From NCBI GenBank assembly GCA_018402565.1, contig JAGYIQ010000005.1, positions 248,001-312,000 on the forward strand: a DNA stretch of 64,000 bases. Direction: 5' to 3'. Position 1 is the stretch's first letter; every line of letters starts with the position of its first letter. This stretch comes from Pirellulaceae bacterium (GTDB lineage Bacteria > Planctomycetota > Planctomycetia > Pirellulales > Pirellulaceae). Below the pieces are notes generated by a model, which was not told the DNA's origin, searched no databases, and saw only the letters and a program-made list of their open reading frames with translations. This document shows positions 16,626 through 26,504 of this stretch, piece by piece. The position numbers were made by a program, and so were the translations under genes.

Positions 16626-19511
16626 TTAAATCTCGTCGTCCTGATCCGCATCACTTGCGTCCGAGTCGTCAGCAAAACCGTCGTCCGAGATATCGTCCTC
16701 GTCAGTGGTTCCGTCGAACTCCGGCTCCCGGAAACTGGGTTCCAAAGTCGGTCGTGGGGCTGCCACAGGAGCGTTGGCCACGTCCTCTTCTTGATCTTCC
16801 TCTTTGGGCACGCGGACGACCGCCGCCAGCGTATCGCTTTCGTCCAAGCGCATGATGCGGACACCCTGGGTGTTGCGACCGATGGTGTTGATCTCGCCGG
16901 CGGCCATGCGTTGGATCTTGCCGCGAGTGGTCATCATCAGGATCTCGTCGGCGTCTGTCACGGAGACGATCCCAATCACCTTGCCATTCCGCTCGGTGGT
17001 CTTGATATCCCGCACGCCCTTGCCGCCACGGCGTTGCAAGCGATAACGGTTGGCGCTGCTGCCGTTCTCGTCTTCGCCTTCATCGCCCTCCATATCGTCG
17101 CCGCCAGACACTTCAGCGGTCGGCTCGGCGGTCGACTCACTTGGCGCGGCACCGTCCAGTCCCTCGGCCTCCTCGCCGTCCTCCGCCAGATCCTGTTCTG
17201 GCGGTGGGGAATTGGGCCCGAACAGGGTCCGCTTGCCGTAGCCGTACTCACATACGGTCAACAGCGTGGCTTCGGGATCGACCACCACCATGCCCACCAA
17301 GGCATCTCCCTTGGTCAAGCCAATGCCTTTGACGCCGCTGGTATTGCGGCCCATCGGCCGAGCGTCGGCCTGCGAAAAGCGGATGGCCAAGCCCTTCTGC
17401 GTGGCCAACATCAATTCGTCGCCGGTCTTGCAGACGGCGATGTCGATCAGTTCGTCATCCTCCCGCAACTTGATGGCGATAATGCCGCCTTTTTTCGGGC
17501 GACTGTAAGCCTTGAGTTCCGTCTTCTTGACCAAGCCTTTCTTGGTGGCCATCACCAAGTAGTGCTCCGGCAGATTGAAGTCGCGGATCGCGCGGCAATC
17601 GGCCACCGTTTCCCCCTCGGCCAACTCCAACAAGTTGACCAAAGCGCGACCTTTGCGATCGCGATCCAGTTCCGGCAGTTCGTAGACCTTGAGCCAGTAC
17701 ACCTTGCCGCGGGTCGTGAAGAACAGCAGATAATCGTGCGTGCTGGCCACAAACAGATGTTGGATCGGATCCTCGTCCTCGACCTTGGCTCCCTTGATGC
17801 CCTTGCCGCCGCGTCGTTGGGCGCGGTACACACTGCTGGGGGTACGTTTGATGTAACCGCGGTGCGAGATCGAGACCACCATATTCTCTTCGGTGATCAG
17901 ATCCTCCATGCCGATGTGGCTCAGCTCCTCGCCGGTGATTTCGGTGCGGCGGGCATCGGCGTATTTCTGGCGAATCTCCACCAGATCATCGCGAATCATG
18001 CCCATGATGATCTTTTCATCGGAGAGGATTCGCAAGTATTCCAAGATCTCGGCCAACAGTTGCTTGAACTCGTCGGCCAACTTCTCCTGCTCCAGATTGA
18101 CCAATTGGCCCAGGGTCATGCGGAGGATCGCGTCCGCCTGCACGCCGGTCAGGAAGTAGACATCCGAGACGCCCCGTTCCTGCTGGAAGGCTGTGAACCC
18201 TTCGTCTCCCAGGGCTCGGCCGAGCATCGAAGCGGGGCACTCGACGCCCATCAATCGCTCTTTGGCCTCGGCTTGCGTCTTCGAGCTGCGAATGATGGCG
18301 ATGATCTTGTCCAGATCGGCCATCGCCAATAACAGCCCTTCCACCGTGTGCTTGCGCCGACGGGCCCGCGACAACAGGAAGCTGGTCCGCCGCCGAATCA
18401 CTTCCATGCGGTGCCGGAGAAACTCCTCCAACATATTCTTGATGGTCAACTCACGCGGCTTGCCGTCGACCAGGGCCAAGAAGATCATCGAGAACGTCGA
18501 CTGCAGCGGCGAGAACTGGTAGAGCTGATTCAAGATCACGTCGGGATCGGCGTCCGACTTGAGCTCGATGAGCAACTTGACCGGTTCGTTCAGATCGCTC
18601 AGATCCTTGATCGCCGAAATGCCCTTGACGCGGTCGGTCTTGACCAGAGCGGCAATCTTTTCGACCACCGAATCACGCGTCAACTGATAGGGAATATCGC
18701 TGACCACGATCCGATAGCGATTTTTCTTATATTCTTCGATTTCGCAATGAGCCCGCACGACAATATTGCTACGGCCCGTGTGGTAAGCGCGATGGATACC
18801 GCTGCGACCGCAGATGATGCCGCCGGTCGGGAAGTCTGGCCCCGGCAAGACGCGCATGATTTCCATGATCGACACCGCCGGATCATCGATCAACAGCAAC
18901 AGGGCGTCGCAGACCTCGCCCAAATTGTGCGGCGGAATGCTGGTGGCCATACTGACCGCAATCCCCGACGAACCGTTGACCAACAGGTTCGGCAATTTGC
19001 TGGGGAGCACCGTCGGCTCCGTCCGCACCTCATCGTAGGTGGGCACAAAGTCGACCGTGGCCAACTTCAAGTCCTCGAGCATCATCGCGGCAAACGGCGA
19101 CATGCGAGCTTCGGTATATCGCATGGCCGCTGGAGGAAGACCAGCAATCGAACCGAAGTTGCCCTGTTTATCGACCAACAGGTAACGCATGTTCCACTCT
19201 TGGGCCATACGGACCAAGGTCGGGTAGATAACCGCTTCACCGTGCGGGTGATAGTTACCCGACGTGTCACCCGAGATCTTGGCGCACTTGACCCGTTTGG
19301 CACCCGGCGTCAGGCTCAGGTCGTTCATGGCGACCAAAATCCGCCGCTGCGACGGTTTGAGCCCATCGCGAACGTCCGGCAACGCACGGCTGACAATCAC
19401 GCTCATGGCGTAGGTCAGGTAGCTGTCTTTGAGTTCTTGGTGAATGGGCGAAGGAACGATGAGCCCCCCATTCGTCGTCGATGGGTTGGGAGTAGGTTCT
19501 TCAGTCGACAA
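16626..19511 (-). CDS. gyrA: DNA gyrase subunit A
   Basis: This 961-residue type IIA topoisomerase subunit introduces negative supercoils together with GyrB. The catalytic Tyr is at about residue 132 (MRYTEARM). The quinolone-determining region reads [15 protein letters not shown], with Ala and Pro where E. coli has Ser83 and Asp87. The GyrA box QRRGGKG is present at about residue 564, which identifies gyrase rather than topoisomerase IV. A second exact QRRGGKG lies at about 822, preceded by an acidic, Ser/Glu-rich insertion of roughly 55 residues (763-820). The C-terminal tail is also very acidic. The start is TTG, with AAAGG eight bases upstream; no ATG fits. No gyrB is adjacent. Confidence 0.95.
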   Translation of the reverse strand: MSTEEPTPNPSTTNGGLIVPSPIHQELKDSYLTYAMSVIVSRALPDVRDGLKPSQRRILVAMNDLSLTPGAKRVKCAKISGDTSGNYHPHGEAVIYPTLVRMAQEWNMRYLLVDKQGNFGSIAGLPPAAMRYTEARMSPFAAMMLEDLKLATVDFVPTYDEVRTEPTVLPSKLPNLLVNGSSGIAVSMATSIPPHNLGEVCDALLLLIDDPAVSIMEIMRVLPGPDFPTGGIICGRSGIHRAYHTGRSNIVVRAHCEIEEYKKNRYRIVVSDIPYQLTRDSVVEKIAALVKTDRVKGISAIKDLSDLNEPVKLLIELKSDADPDVILNQLYQFSPLQSTFSMIFLALVDGKPRELTIKNMLEEFLRHRMEVIRRRTSFLLSRARRRKHTVEGLLLAMADLDKIIAIIRSSKTQAEAKERLMGVECPASMLGRALGDEGFTAFQQERGVSDVYFLTGVQADAILRMTLGQLVNLEQEKLADEFKQLLAEILEYLRILSDEKIIMGMIRDDLVEIRQKYADARRTEITGEELSHIGMEDLITEENMVVSISHRGYIKRTPSSVYRAQRRGGKGIKGAKVEDEDPIQHLFVASTHDYLLFFTTRGKVYWLKVYELPELDRDRKGRALVNLLELAEGETVADCRAIRDFNLPEHYLVMATKKGLVKKTELKAYSRPKKGGIIAIKLREDDELIDIAVCKTGDELMLATQKGLAIRFSQADARPMGRNTSGVKGIGLTKGDALVGMVVVDPEATLLTVCEYGYGKRTLFGPNSPPPEQDLAEDGEEAEGLDGAAPSESTAEPTAEVSGGDDMEGDEGEDENGSSANRYRLQRRGGKGVRDIKTTERNGKVIGIVSVTDADEILMMTTRGKIQRMAAGEINTIGRNTQGVRIMRLDESDTLAAVVRVPKEEDQEEDVANAPVAAPRPTLEPSFREPEFDGTTDEDDISDDGFADDSDASDADQDDEI

Positions 19512-19537
19512 GGCCAGCGCCTTTCAGGGTGAAACTC

Positions 19538-19561
19538 AACAGCCCAAAAACGGGCTGTTTT
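19538..19561. promoter_or_regulatory. 8-bp stem-loop in the gyrA leader
   Basis: AACAGCCC (19538-19545) pairs with GGGCTGTT (19552-19559), with a 6-base loop and T residues following on the plus strand. It lies 27 bases upstream of the gyrA start. On the plus strand it looks like a weak terminator. On the gyrA transcript it would be a leader hairpin. Confidence 0.4.
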
Positions 19562-19690
19562 CCTTGATTCAGACTCCCGAAATTCTAGCAAATTCCCCGC
19601 CTGACCTCAACCGGACGCACCCCTGGTTTAACCCGCCAAAACACAGAATCCGTTCGGATTTCCCAGGGTCTCGCCGGCTGCCAGCGGCCC

Positions 19691-20386
19691 TTAGCTGCCC
19701 CGTTTGGGCAGCACCGACCACTGTTGCAAAATCGCGTCGATTTTCTCCCCCGATTTCTGCTGCTGATCAAAACCGATTAGCAGCTGATTGGCGAGTGCCA
19801 GCACCGGCACGGTAGCGGTACTGGTGTTCCGCCGCCGCAACTCCGCCTGCAATTCCGCCTGGGCCTGCGAGTCGCTCGCCACGTCCCGCTTGACCAGCCG
19901 CAAGGCCGGGTAATCGACCAACCGCTTCCGCAAGTGCTGCTCGGCCTGGTCGCAGTGCGGACAATTCGGTCGCGAATACAACTCGATCAGCAACAACCGG
20001 TCCATCTGCCGCCCAAATTCGGCCTCGTCCGCGGCCTGATGGATCGCTCGACTGAGCCCATAAACCACCGGCCCCGTCTCGCCCGGCAGCTTGAGCACCT
20101 GGCGAATCGACTGCAAACGCTCCGCCAAAGCCGCGTCGCTGCTGACCTCGCGGGCAATCACTCGCAATCCCGGCCGACCCTCCGCATACGCCCGGGTCCA
20201 GGCCAACCAGGCCTCGTCCCCCGCCTCCCCGGCCCGGTAATACACGTCAATCATCACCTGCCGCTGGCCGACCGGCGCCTGCGTCGAACGACCGTTCTGG
20301 GCAATTTCCTGGGCCTGAACGCCGTGGCACAGGCCGATCAAGATGATCAAGGCCACCCCGGCGCTCCAATTCGTTTGCTGTCGCAC
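19691..20386 (-). CDS. Exported thioredoxin-fold protein with CPHC motif
   Basis: The protein has a signal peptide (VRQQTN, then the hydrophobic SAGVALIILIGLCHG, ending VQA) and two thioredoxin-like halves. The second half begins LLLIELYSRPNCPHCDQAEQHL, a Cys-Pro-His-Cys redox motif typical of DsbC/glutaredoxin-like domains, and continues with a cis-Pro region (TATVPVLALANQLLIGFD). The first half (about residues 45-130) has a similar size but no visible Cys pair. I prefer the GTG at 20386, with AAGG six bases upstream and a clean signal peptide; the frame extends to 20437. A role in periplasmic disulfide chemistry is inference. It lies upstream of gyrA on the same strand. Confidence 0.65.
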   Translation of the reverse strand: MRQQTNWSAGVALIILIGLCHGVQAQEIAQNGRSTQAPVGQRQVMIDVYYRAGEAGDEAWLAWTRAYAEGRPGLRVIAREVSSDAALAERLQSIRQVLKLPGETGPVVYGLSRAIHQAADEAEFGRQMDRLLLIELYSRPNCPHCDQAEQHLRKRLVDYPALRLVKRDVASDSQAQAELQAELRRRNTSTATVPVLALANQLLIGFDQQQKSGEKIDAILQQWSVLPKRGS

Positions 20387-20531
20387 AATCAACCTTTCAT
20401 TCCAGCCCACCAACATGATCTTTGCCCCGCATCGCAACAGGCCTGTTGTATCAGGCCATGGCCAGTAGGAAACCGGGTGCTAACGCACGCCGGCTGATTT
20501 CCCATGCCCAAAAAAACCGCACGCTAACGCA

Positions 20532-21023
20532 CTACGGCTGCTTCCCAGCACTTAACGGCCGCAAGTGACTGAGATGATGCTGCACATGGATAATCTGCAA
20601 CTGCCGATGCTCCTCGTGAGTCATGGCACCAAACAAGGGCGATGCATGCAATGGCCCGCGGTGCCGCTCGAACTGATCCACGGCCGCTGCAAATGCCACC
20701 CAGGCCGCTTGGTCCGTCGTCGCGTCCGCCGCCTTGACCGTCTCGGGCATCGTGGCCGAGCCAGCCTTAAAGCCACCCTCCCGCACGACCTTCCGCCGGA
20801 GACTCGGCCCCCAGACCCACCGGACCGTCCCCAGAATCAAATTCACAGGAAAGCCAACTCGCGGATACCCCTCGACCGGAAAACGCAACCAATCGCTACA
20901 GTGCCCCAACACCTGCGCGAGATTCCATTGCCCGCACTGCTCGTAGCCACCCTGCAGCAACGACTCCGCGTCAGCCACGGCGTCTGCCAACGAATGGAAT
21001 TTCACCGTCCGACAAGCAGGCAT
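20532..21023 (-). CDS. DUF1569 (DinB-like) protein
   Basis: This 163-residue protein has the DUF1569 layout: a four-helix DinB-type bundle with conserved His residues (LGHCSDWLRF near residue 45, and IIHVQHHLSHLRPL close to the C-terminus) that probably bind a metal. The family is common in planctomycetes and Bacteroidetes, and its activity is not established. The ATG at 21023 has AGGAG seven bases upstream. The open frame continues 80 codons further upstream, but that part is translated from the 129-bp terminal-inverted-repeat family and is not real protein. Confidence 0.8.
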   Translation of the reverse strand: MPACRTVKFHSLADAVADAESLLQGGYEQCGQWNLAQVLGHCSDWLRFPVEGYPRVGFPVNLILGTVRWVWGPSLRRKVVREGGFKAGSATMPETVKAADATTDQAAWVAFAAAVDQFERHRGPLHASPLFGAMTHEEHRQLQIIHVQHHLSHLRPLSAGKQP

Positions 21024-21097
21024 ACACCAACTCCTGATGAGATTACTATCTTTTTTTGGAACCACTCGAAGACAAGCTGTCTGTCGCGACTCGGGAG

Positions 21098-21327
21098 GAC
21101 TTGTTGATTTTTCCTGAGTCGCTCGCGTATGGGTTGCCCGACTCAATGAAATCGGGCAAAAATACGGCGGTTTCCCGTCAACCGAAACGCTTGAGGGCTT
21201 GTTGATTTTTCCAGACTTACCCGCGAAATTGCCGTCCGATTCAAGGAAATCTGACAAAAACACGGCGTTTTCCCGTCAATCGAAACGCTTGACGCGTTCC
21301 GCTACGGAAAAATCAACAAGCCCTTGA
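21098..21327. repeat. TIR repeat family, cluster A: one 129-bp unit nested in a degraded unit
   Basis: The inner unit (21195-21323) begins GGGCTTGTTGATTTTTCC and ends with its exact reverse complement, and is flanked on both sides by TTGA (21191-21194 and 21324-21327). It sits inside an older unit of the same family that starts near 21098 and ends against the stop codon of the S46 peptidase gene. Orientation is opposite to clusters B-D. Confidence 0.88.
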
Positions 21328-21336
21328 CGCGTTCCA

Positions 21337-24132
21337 TTAGGGTTCGTTGGGATCGTCCAACAGACCGGCGGACAAGTACAGCGGCATCTCGCTGGCTTGC
21401 ACTTGCCCCAGCTCCACGACCGGCAACTGCTGCAGCCACTGGGCAATCTGGCCCTCGGCACCGGATCGGAAGATGGCGATGCCCAACTCGCTTGCGTCGT
21501 TGGCAGCGTCGTCTGCCGGCGGTTCAAACCGCACAGCCAGCCGCACGGCGCCTTCCGCCTGCCATTGACGGAGCTGCTCCCAGCTGGCGCGAGCCGCTTC
21601 GCCATCGATGGTTTTTCCAGGCACCGAGCGAAACACCACACAGGCCCAAGTCTCCATCGCATCCGCTCGATAGGACGAGCGAAACGCGCCGATCTGGTCA
21701 GCAATCGGCCGCGCCACCACGCGCAGCAACTGCTCCTGCACAAACGGATCGGCCGCAAACGACTGCTGCACCTCCGCGGCATCGGCGGCCTGCAGATACA
21801 CCATGCCACGCAGTTGCCGCTGGGGATCGCCAAACGGGCCGGCCGCCGACAAGCGATCGCGAGCATGCAAGCTGCGGAAATTCGCCAAGTGCCCCGCCTG
21901 CATCTCGGCCAACTCCTGGGCATCTCGGCCCGCTGCCGACTGGCCCGTCTTCAGGAACACCCAATAAGGTCGTCGCTCCACGCCGACCTCCATCTCCCGC
22001 AACAGGTGCTGCCCGCCGTATACCGTCCCGGTGATCCACAGAACATAACGAACATCCACGCCAATCGAGCGGCTGTAATCGGCGTTCCAAGCAAAGTCGT
22101 TGATCGTGGCCTCAAACGCTCGGTCGAAGTTCACACCCACCAAACGCCCGCCGCCGTCCATGATCGGACTGCCCGAATTGCCACCCGTCGTATCGGTATC
22201 ATAGAGCAAGTTCACCGGCACTTGCCCCAAGCCCGCCGCAGCGTAAGTACCAAAATCCTGGGCCTCGATCCGCTCCAACACCGCGGTCGGCGTTTCAAAC
22301 GGCTCCACTTGCGTGGTCTTCTCCAGCAAGCCACGCAGAGTGGTAAACGGAGCCTTGTAGACGGCATCCGCCGGCGAGAACCCGCGGACTCGGCCGGACG
22401 TCAGTCGCAACGTCCCATTGGCGTCCGGAATGAACTGTTTCGCTTGAAATTGTTTTTTGACGGTAATCAAGTCACCATACAACTGATTGAGACGCCCTTG
22501 CCTCTCTTTTTCCAATTGACGAATCTCCAGCAGGCGCGGGTAGTGGGCCACGACCCACTGCAGGGCCGGGTCCGATCGCGCCGCCAACTCCGCCGGCGAC
22601 TCGGCCAGGACTTGCTCCAGATAATCCGCTTGGGCCCAAGGACTGGCAGCGAACCACTCGTCCAGCGGCTGGCCCAACACGTCAGCCGGTTGCCGCGTCT
22701 CCACGGCTCCATCCGCAGTGAGCGAGATCCATTGCTCCAACAACCCCGTCAGGATGACCTGGTCGGTGGCCGGGTCCAAGTCCCTCTGAGCCAAACGCCA
22801 CTGCTGAATCGTCTGGGCAAAGTTCCGCTCCATGTACGGTGCTTCCCGTTCCAGATCGGGCTTCTGTCGCTCCATCGCGGCATCGTAGACCTGGTAGGCC
22901 AAGTACAAGGTGCGGCACGCATCGACAAAGCTTCGCTCCAACCGTTCCTGCTCGCCCGTGGCCGCCATCTCGGCGTATACGCTGGCGATTTCCGACAACA
23001 AGTGACCGTAACGTGCCTGGCGGTCGGGATCGGCGTCGATGTAAGCCGACAGCTCGGCCTCGTCGCGCAGCCGCCGCTCCACCAACCCTGCCCGCTGCAG
23101 GCCCTGCAATTGACCGCGGGATCGCTTCTCCACGTTGGCCAAACTCTTGACGCGGTTGGCATGCTTGATGGCCAACGCGCGATCGTCTCGACCCGCCGTT
23201 TCCATCACGCCAATTTGCCACTGGTACGATCGGACGGTGGCCGGCAACGTCACGTCCCGCAGCAATTGCAGATACGACGCGGTGTAATGCCGAGCGGTCC
23301 GGCCCGGGTACCCCAACAACATGACGGCGTCGCCTTCGTCCACACCGGCCGGACGCACCTGCAGGAACCGCCGCGGCTGGAAGGGCACGTTGTCCGGTGA
23401 GTAGTCGGCGGCCGAACCATCCGGCGCGGTGTAGGCCCGCATGAAGGCGAAGTCACCGGTGTGCCGCGGCCACTCCCAATTGTCGACCTCGCCACCAAAG
23501 TTCCCCACGGCCGCCGGCGGCGCGAATACCAAGCGGACATCGCGCAAGTAGACGTACAAAAACAACCCGTAGGTCTCGCCGATGAACATCTCGGCCACCT
23601 CGGCTCGCAGGCCCGGATGAGCCTGCTCGGCCTCCTGCTCCAAGCGTTTCGACTGACGCTCGATGGCCTGCGTCCGCTCGGTGAAGTCCATGTCGGGCCG
23701 CACCGCACTCAGCACTTCGGCCGAAACGTCTCGGTAAGACTGGGTAATCCGCACAGTATAGCCCGCCGCCGGGATCTCGGTCGCCCGATCCCCGGCCAGA
23801 AAACCGTCCTTGAGCAAGTCCCGCGCCGCCGTGCTGTTGGCCTGAATGGCTCGGTAGGCGCAGTGATGATTGGTCAAGATCAAGCCCTGCGGCGAGACAA
23901 ACGAACCCGTGCAGCCATTGACCCTCACGATCCCGTCCACCAACGACTCGCCCCCGGGAGCGAACAGGTCGTCCGCCGTCAGCCGAATGCCCCGCTCGGC
24001 CAAATTAAAGTTGCCGATCTCGCTGATCGGCAACATCCCCTCGTCGCTCTGCAGCAAATCGACACGCACCAAGGAGGCGATCACCCACGCCAGACCAACG
24101 GCCCACCGATTCGACAACTTGAAGTGCAGCAT
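21337..24132 (-). CDS. S46-family dipeptidyl-peptidase (DPP11-like)
   Basis: This roughly 931-residue exported serine peptidase of family S46 removes dipeptides from the N-terminus of peptides, normally in the periplasm. A chymotrypsin-type triad is visible: His in ILTNHHCAYRA (residues 89-90), Asp in GGEVDNWEWPRHTGDF, and Ser653 in TGGNSGSP. The residue after the Ser that sets P1 specificity is Arg (VNFDRAFE, residue 671). Arg is the DPP11-type residue, favouring Asp/Glu at P1; DPP7 has Gly. The length is above the usual ~720 residues, and the extra residues form a C-terminal region (about 720-931) of unclear role. I start at ATG 24132, where the signal-peptide-like SNRWAVGLAWVIASLV follows; GGAA lies 11 bases upstream. 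Confidence 0.9.
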   Translation of the reverse strand: MLHFKLSNRWAVGLAWVIASLVRVDLLQSDEGMLPISEIGNFNLAERGIRLTADDLFAPGGESLVDGIVRVNGCTGSFVSPQGLILTNHHCAYRAIQANSTAARDLLKDGFLAGDRATEIPAAGYTVRITQSYRDVSAEVLSAVRPDMDFTERTQAIERQSKRLEQEAEQAHPGLRAEVAEMFIGETYGLFLYVYLRDVRLVFAPPAAVGNFGGEVDNWEWPRHTGDFAFMRAYTAPDGSAADYSPDNVPFQPRRFLQVRPAGVDEGDAVMLLGYPGRTARHYTASYLQLLRDVTLPATVRSYQWQIGVMETAGRDDRALAIKHANRVKSLANVEKRSRGQLQGLQRAGLVERRLRDEAELSAYIDADPDRQARYGHLLSEIASVYAEMAATGEQERLERSFVDACRTLYLAYQVYDAAMERQKPDLEREAPYMERNFAQTIQQWRLAQRDLDPATDQVILTGLLEQWISLTADGAVETRQPADVLGQPLDEWFAASPWAQADYLEQVLAESPAELAARSDPALQWVVAHYPRLLEIRQLEKERQGRLNQLYGDLITVKKQFQAKQFIPDANGTLRLTSGRVRGFSPADAVYKAPFTTLRGLLEKTTQVEPFETPTAVLERIEAQDFGTYAAAGLGQVPVNLLYDTDTTGGNSGSPIMDGGGRLVGVNFDRAFEATINDFAWNADYSRSIGVDVRYVLWITGTVYGGQHLLREMEVGVERRPYWVFLKTGQSAAGRDAQELAEMQAGHLANFRSLHARDRLSAAGPFGDPQRQLRGMVYLQAADAAEVQQSFAADPFVQEQLLRVVARPIADQIGAFRSSYRADAMETWACVVFRSVPGKTIDGEAARASWEQLRQWQAEGAVRLAVRFEPPADDAANDASELGIAIFRSGAEGQIAQWLQQLPVVELGQVQASEMPLYLSAGLLDDPNEP

Positions 24133-24194
24133 TGTTCCGATTCCCACGAGCTTGAGGGCCGTTCGATCTTTCCACTCCCCGCTTGGCCGCTGGT

Positions 24195-24686
24195 CTATTC
24201 CAATCGCTTGATCACGTGCCAACCGAACGGGCTGTCGGTGACGTTGTACTCGGCCAGGCCGATTTGCCCGACCTCCAGCTGGAAGGACGTATCACCAAAG
24301 CTCTTGACCATGCCAGCCCGAGGGATCACGTCGCCCGGGATCAGACGAGTATCCACGCCGTTGTCGGACATGATGTAAATGCCGGGAGCCGAGTCGTCAG
24401 TGTTGTCGCGAACCAACGTATCGAAGTCCTCGCCGGCCTGGGCTTTGGCCAACAGCTCCTTGGCCAACTGCTCGGCTTCGGGCAGCGACCGCGTAATCGC
24501 CTTGCTGGGCACCGAATCTTTAAAACCGACCAGGATGTGTTGAACTTTAATCATACCTTCTTTCATGGTAGGTAGGGCGGCTACCGGTCCCGCCGGATCG
24601 GCCTTGGCACCGCTGCCGCCGCCTCCGCTGCAACCGACCCAACCCAAGAGCAATACCAGACACACGACCGGGAACACATTTTTCAT
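24195..24686 (-). CDS. Lipoprotein with parvulin-type (PpiC) peptidyl-prolyl isomerase domain
   Basis: The 163-residue protein starts with a lipoprotein signal (FPVVCLVLLLGWVGCSGGGG, modified Cys near residue 19). A parvulin-like domain follows: IKVQHILVGFKD, LAKELLAKAQAGEDFDTLV, and a closing GWHVIKRLE, the PpiC pattern. Such proteins assist folding of exported proteins. The usual central motif (GGDLGxF) is replaced by APGIYIMSDNGVDT, so the catalytic pocket may differ. I start at ATG 24686, which gives the lipoprotein signal; a frame up to 24707 only adds residues. The S46 peptidase gene follows about 60 bases later on the same strand. Confidence 0.78.
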   Translation of the reverse strand: MKNVFPVVCLVLLLGWVGCSGGGGSGAKADPAGPVAALPTMKEGMIKVQHILVGFKDSVPSKAITRSLPEAEQLAKELLAKAQAGEDFDTLVRDNTDDSAPGIYIMSDNGVDTRLIPGDVIPRAGMVKSFGDTSFQLEVGQIGLAEYNVTDSPFGWHVIKRLE

Positions 24687-24911
24687 GGGGGTTTGACCTG
24701 AAACCAAGTAGCGAGGGAACCAGGGAACAATCGCCCACGTTCGACCGTTGAACCGGGCTTGTCCCCGCCTTCAATTTACTACCCGAGGGGCACGAACGAA
24801 ACCCACCCGCAGCGTTGGCGCGGCCGCAACCCTTCCGATACACTCGCGATTTCCGCCGCGGGCTGCCGACAGCTCGCGAGCGGTTACCGTTTTGGAAAGA
24901 GGTGAGCGTGC

Positions 24912-26120
24912 GTGAGAAGCACTCCTTGGCAAATGCAACCCGAGCAGTTCGCGGCCTACCATCGGCAGCTCCGCTTCGGCTACCACAAGTGGGATAGCTA
25001 CGTCGAGGGCCGACTGCGGCTGCTGCCCGAGAGCTTGGTGTTGACCGCCGCCGAGCACGACCAGATCGTGGGGCTCACCGAGCGTTTGGCCGAGATCCTG
25101 CGGGGCATCGAACGCCGACTCAAGTCGCAGCCCGCCGCCCTGAGTCGATTGGGGATCCCGCCCGCCGTCCAGGCCTGGATCGGACGGGAACCCGAACGGG
25201 ATTGGCAGCTGGCTCGCTACGACTTCTTCCGCACCCCCGACGGACGCTGGCAGGTCTGCGAGTTCAACGAGGACGTGCCGGGCGGCTTCAACGAGATCCT
25301 CTCGGCCACTCGACTGCTGCAACCGCACCACGGCCAGTTCCGCTGGGTGGACGACTTTGGCCCGCGGTTGCTGCAGGCCCTGCCCGACCGCGGCCGCATC
25401 GCGCTCCTGTACGCCACGGGCTATGCCGAGGACCTGCAGCACATGGTGGTGCTGCAGTCCCTGCTGCGAGAACGAGGCCAGGACAGCGTGCTCTGCTCGC
25501 CGCGGCACCTGCGGCGGACCTGGCGCGGCTTTTCAGCCTGCGGGCAGAACGTCGTGGCCGGCGTCCGATTTTACCCCGGCGAGTGGTTCGGGTTGCTGGA
25601 GAACCGCCGCGATTGGCAAGCAGCCGTGTCACATTGGCCGATGCTCAACCCCCTGACTCGGCTGATCACGCAGAGCAAAGCGATCTTCGCCGAGTGGCAC
25701 GAACCCGGAGTGGTCAACGCGGACGATGCCGAGTTCCTGCGTCGAGTGGCGCCAGAAACCTGGCGCGTGTCGCAGCGGCAGTCCGACGAGCCCTTTTGGC
25801 AGAACGTGGCGGAACAACGCGAGGCCTGGGTCTTGAAGCAGAACTTCGGTCGCATGGGTGACAACGTGGTCATGGGCCGACTGGTGTCGCCCGCCCAGTG
25901 GGCCGCCGCCCTGGCCGAAGCTCGCCTTCGGCCGGCCGATTGGGTCGTGCAGCAGTGCTTTGACGTGGCTCCGCTGGAATTCGCTGCCGGCAAACAGTAT
26001 CCCGCCGTGGGGGCTTATCTGATCAACGGCCGCTTCGTCGGCTACTACAGCCGCGTGGCGCCCGAACCCTTCCTCACCCACCAAGCCATCTACGTCCCCA
26101 CCGTCATCGAAGCCGATTAG
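24912..26120 (+). CDS. Glutathionylspermidine synthase-like ATP-grasp protein
   Basis: This 402-residue protein has the pre-ATP-grasp and ATP-grasp layout of the GSP_synth family. Key segments are YDFFRTPDGRWQVCEFNEDVPGGFNEI (about residues 101-128), EAWVLKQNFGRMGDNVVMG (ATP-binding loop, near 306-324) and AGKQYPAVGAYLINGRFVGYYSRV near the end. The family uses ATP to form amide bonds, often with glutathione- or polyamine-like substrates, but many bacterial members have unknown substrates. The GTG start has AGAGG about nine bases upstream. It is divergent from the parvulin-like lipoprotein gene, with about 225 bases between them. No amidase partner is visible nearby. Confidence 0.75.
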   Translation: MRSTPWQMQPEQFAAYHRQLRFGYHKWDSYVEGRLRLLPESLVLTAAEHDQIVGLTERLAEILRGIERRLKSQPAALSRLGIPPAVQAWIGREPERDWQLARYDFFRTPDGRWQVCEFNEDVPGGFNEILSATRLLQPHHGQFRWVDDFGPRLLQALPDRGRIALLYATGYAEDLQHMVVLQSLLRERGQDSVLCSPRHLRRTWRGFSACGQNVVAGVRFYPGEWFGLLENRRDWQAAVSHWPMLNPLTRLITQSKAIFAEWHEPGVVNADDAEFLRRVAPETWRVSQRQSDEPFWQNVAEQREAWVLKQNFGRMGDNVVMGRLVSPAQWAAALAEARLRPADWVVQQCFDVAPLEFAAGKQYPAVGAYLINGRFVGYYSRVAPEPFLTHQAIYVPTVIEAD

Positions 26121-26504
26121 CCGCCAGAGCAAAAAACCGCAAAATACACGAAATGACGCGAGAGCGAACGAAAGAAAAACCGTAACCGTTCACGGGTGGC
26201 AGCTGATCCTTGGGGCTAGTGCATTCCGCAAGTCAGATGGTTCGCGAGAAGCGGGAATCACGTAGAGAAAAACGGTTGCCACGCTTTCCCTGCGGACGTC
26301 CCCACTCCGCGAACCTCCGCAATCTGCGAACTTCCGCTGACTGCGGTACTGCTGACTGCGGTACTGCTGACTCGCCGCCCTTGCCTATGCGGTGGTGTTC
26401 CCCCGGAATGCAGCAGTGATAACCACTCGTTCCTTGAGCAGCCTTTCGTGCTTTTCGTGTCTTTGGTGGTTACCGATGCCGTCACGCTACTCCAGCCGCG
26501 GTAC
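26121..26504. other. Intergenic region, no gene seen
   Basis: About 380 bases separate the ATP-grasp gene from the end of the metallophosphatase gene. I see only a short direct repeat (CTGACTGCGGTACTG twice near 26337-26370) and no convincing coding frame, RNA gene or terminator. Confidence 0.6.

Noticed and set aside
16791..18332. A 513-residue plus-strand frame opposite gyrA
   Set aside because: Antisense shadow of gyrA; codon bias explains its length, and no motif is present.
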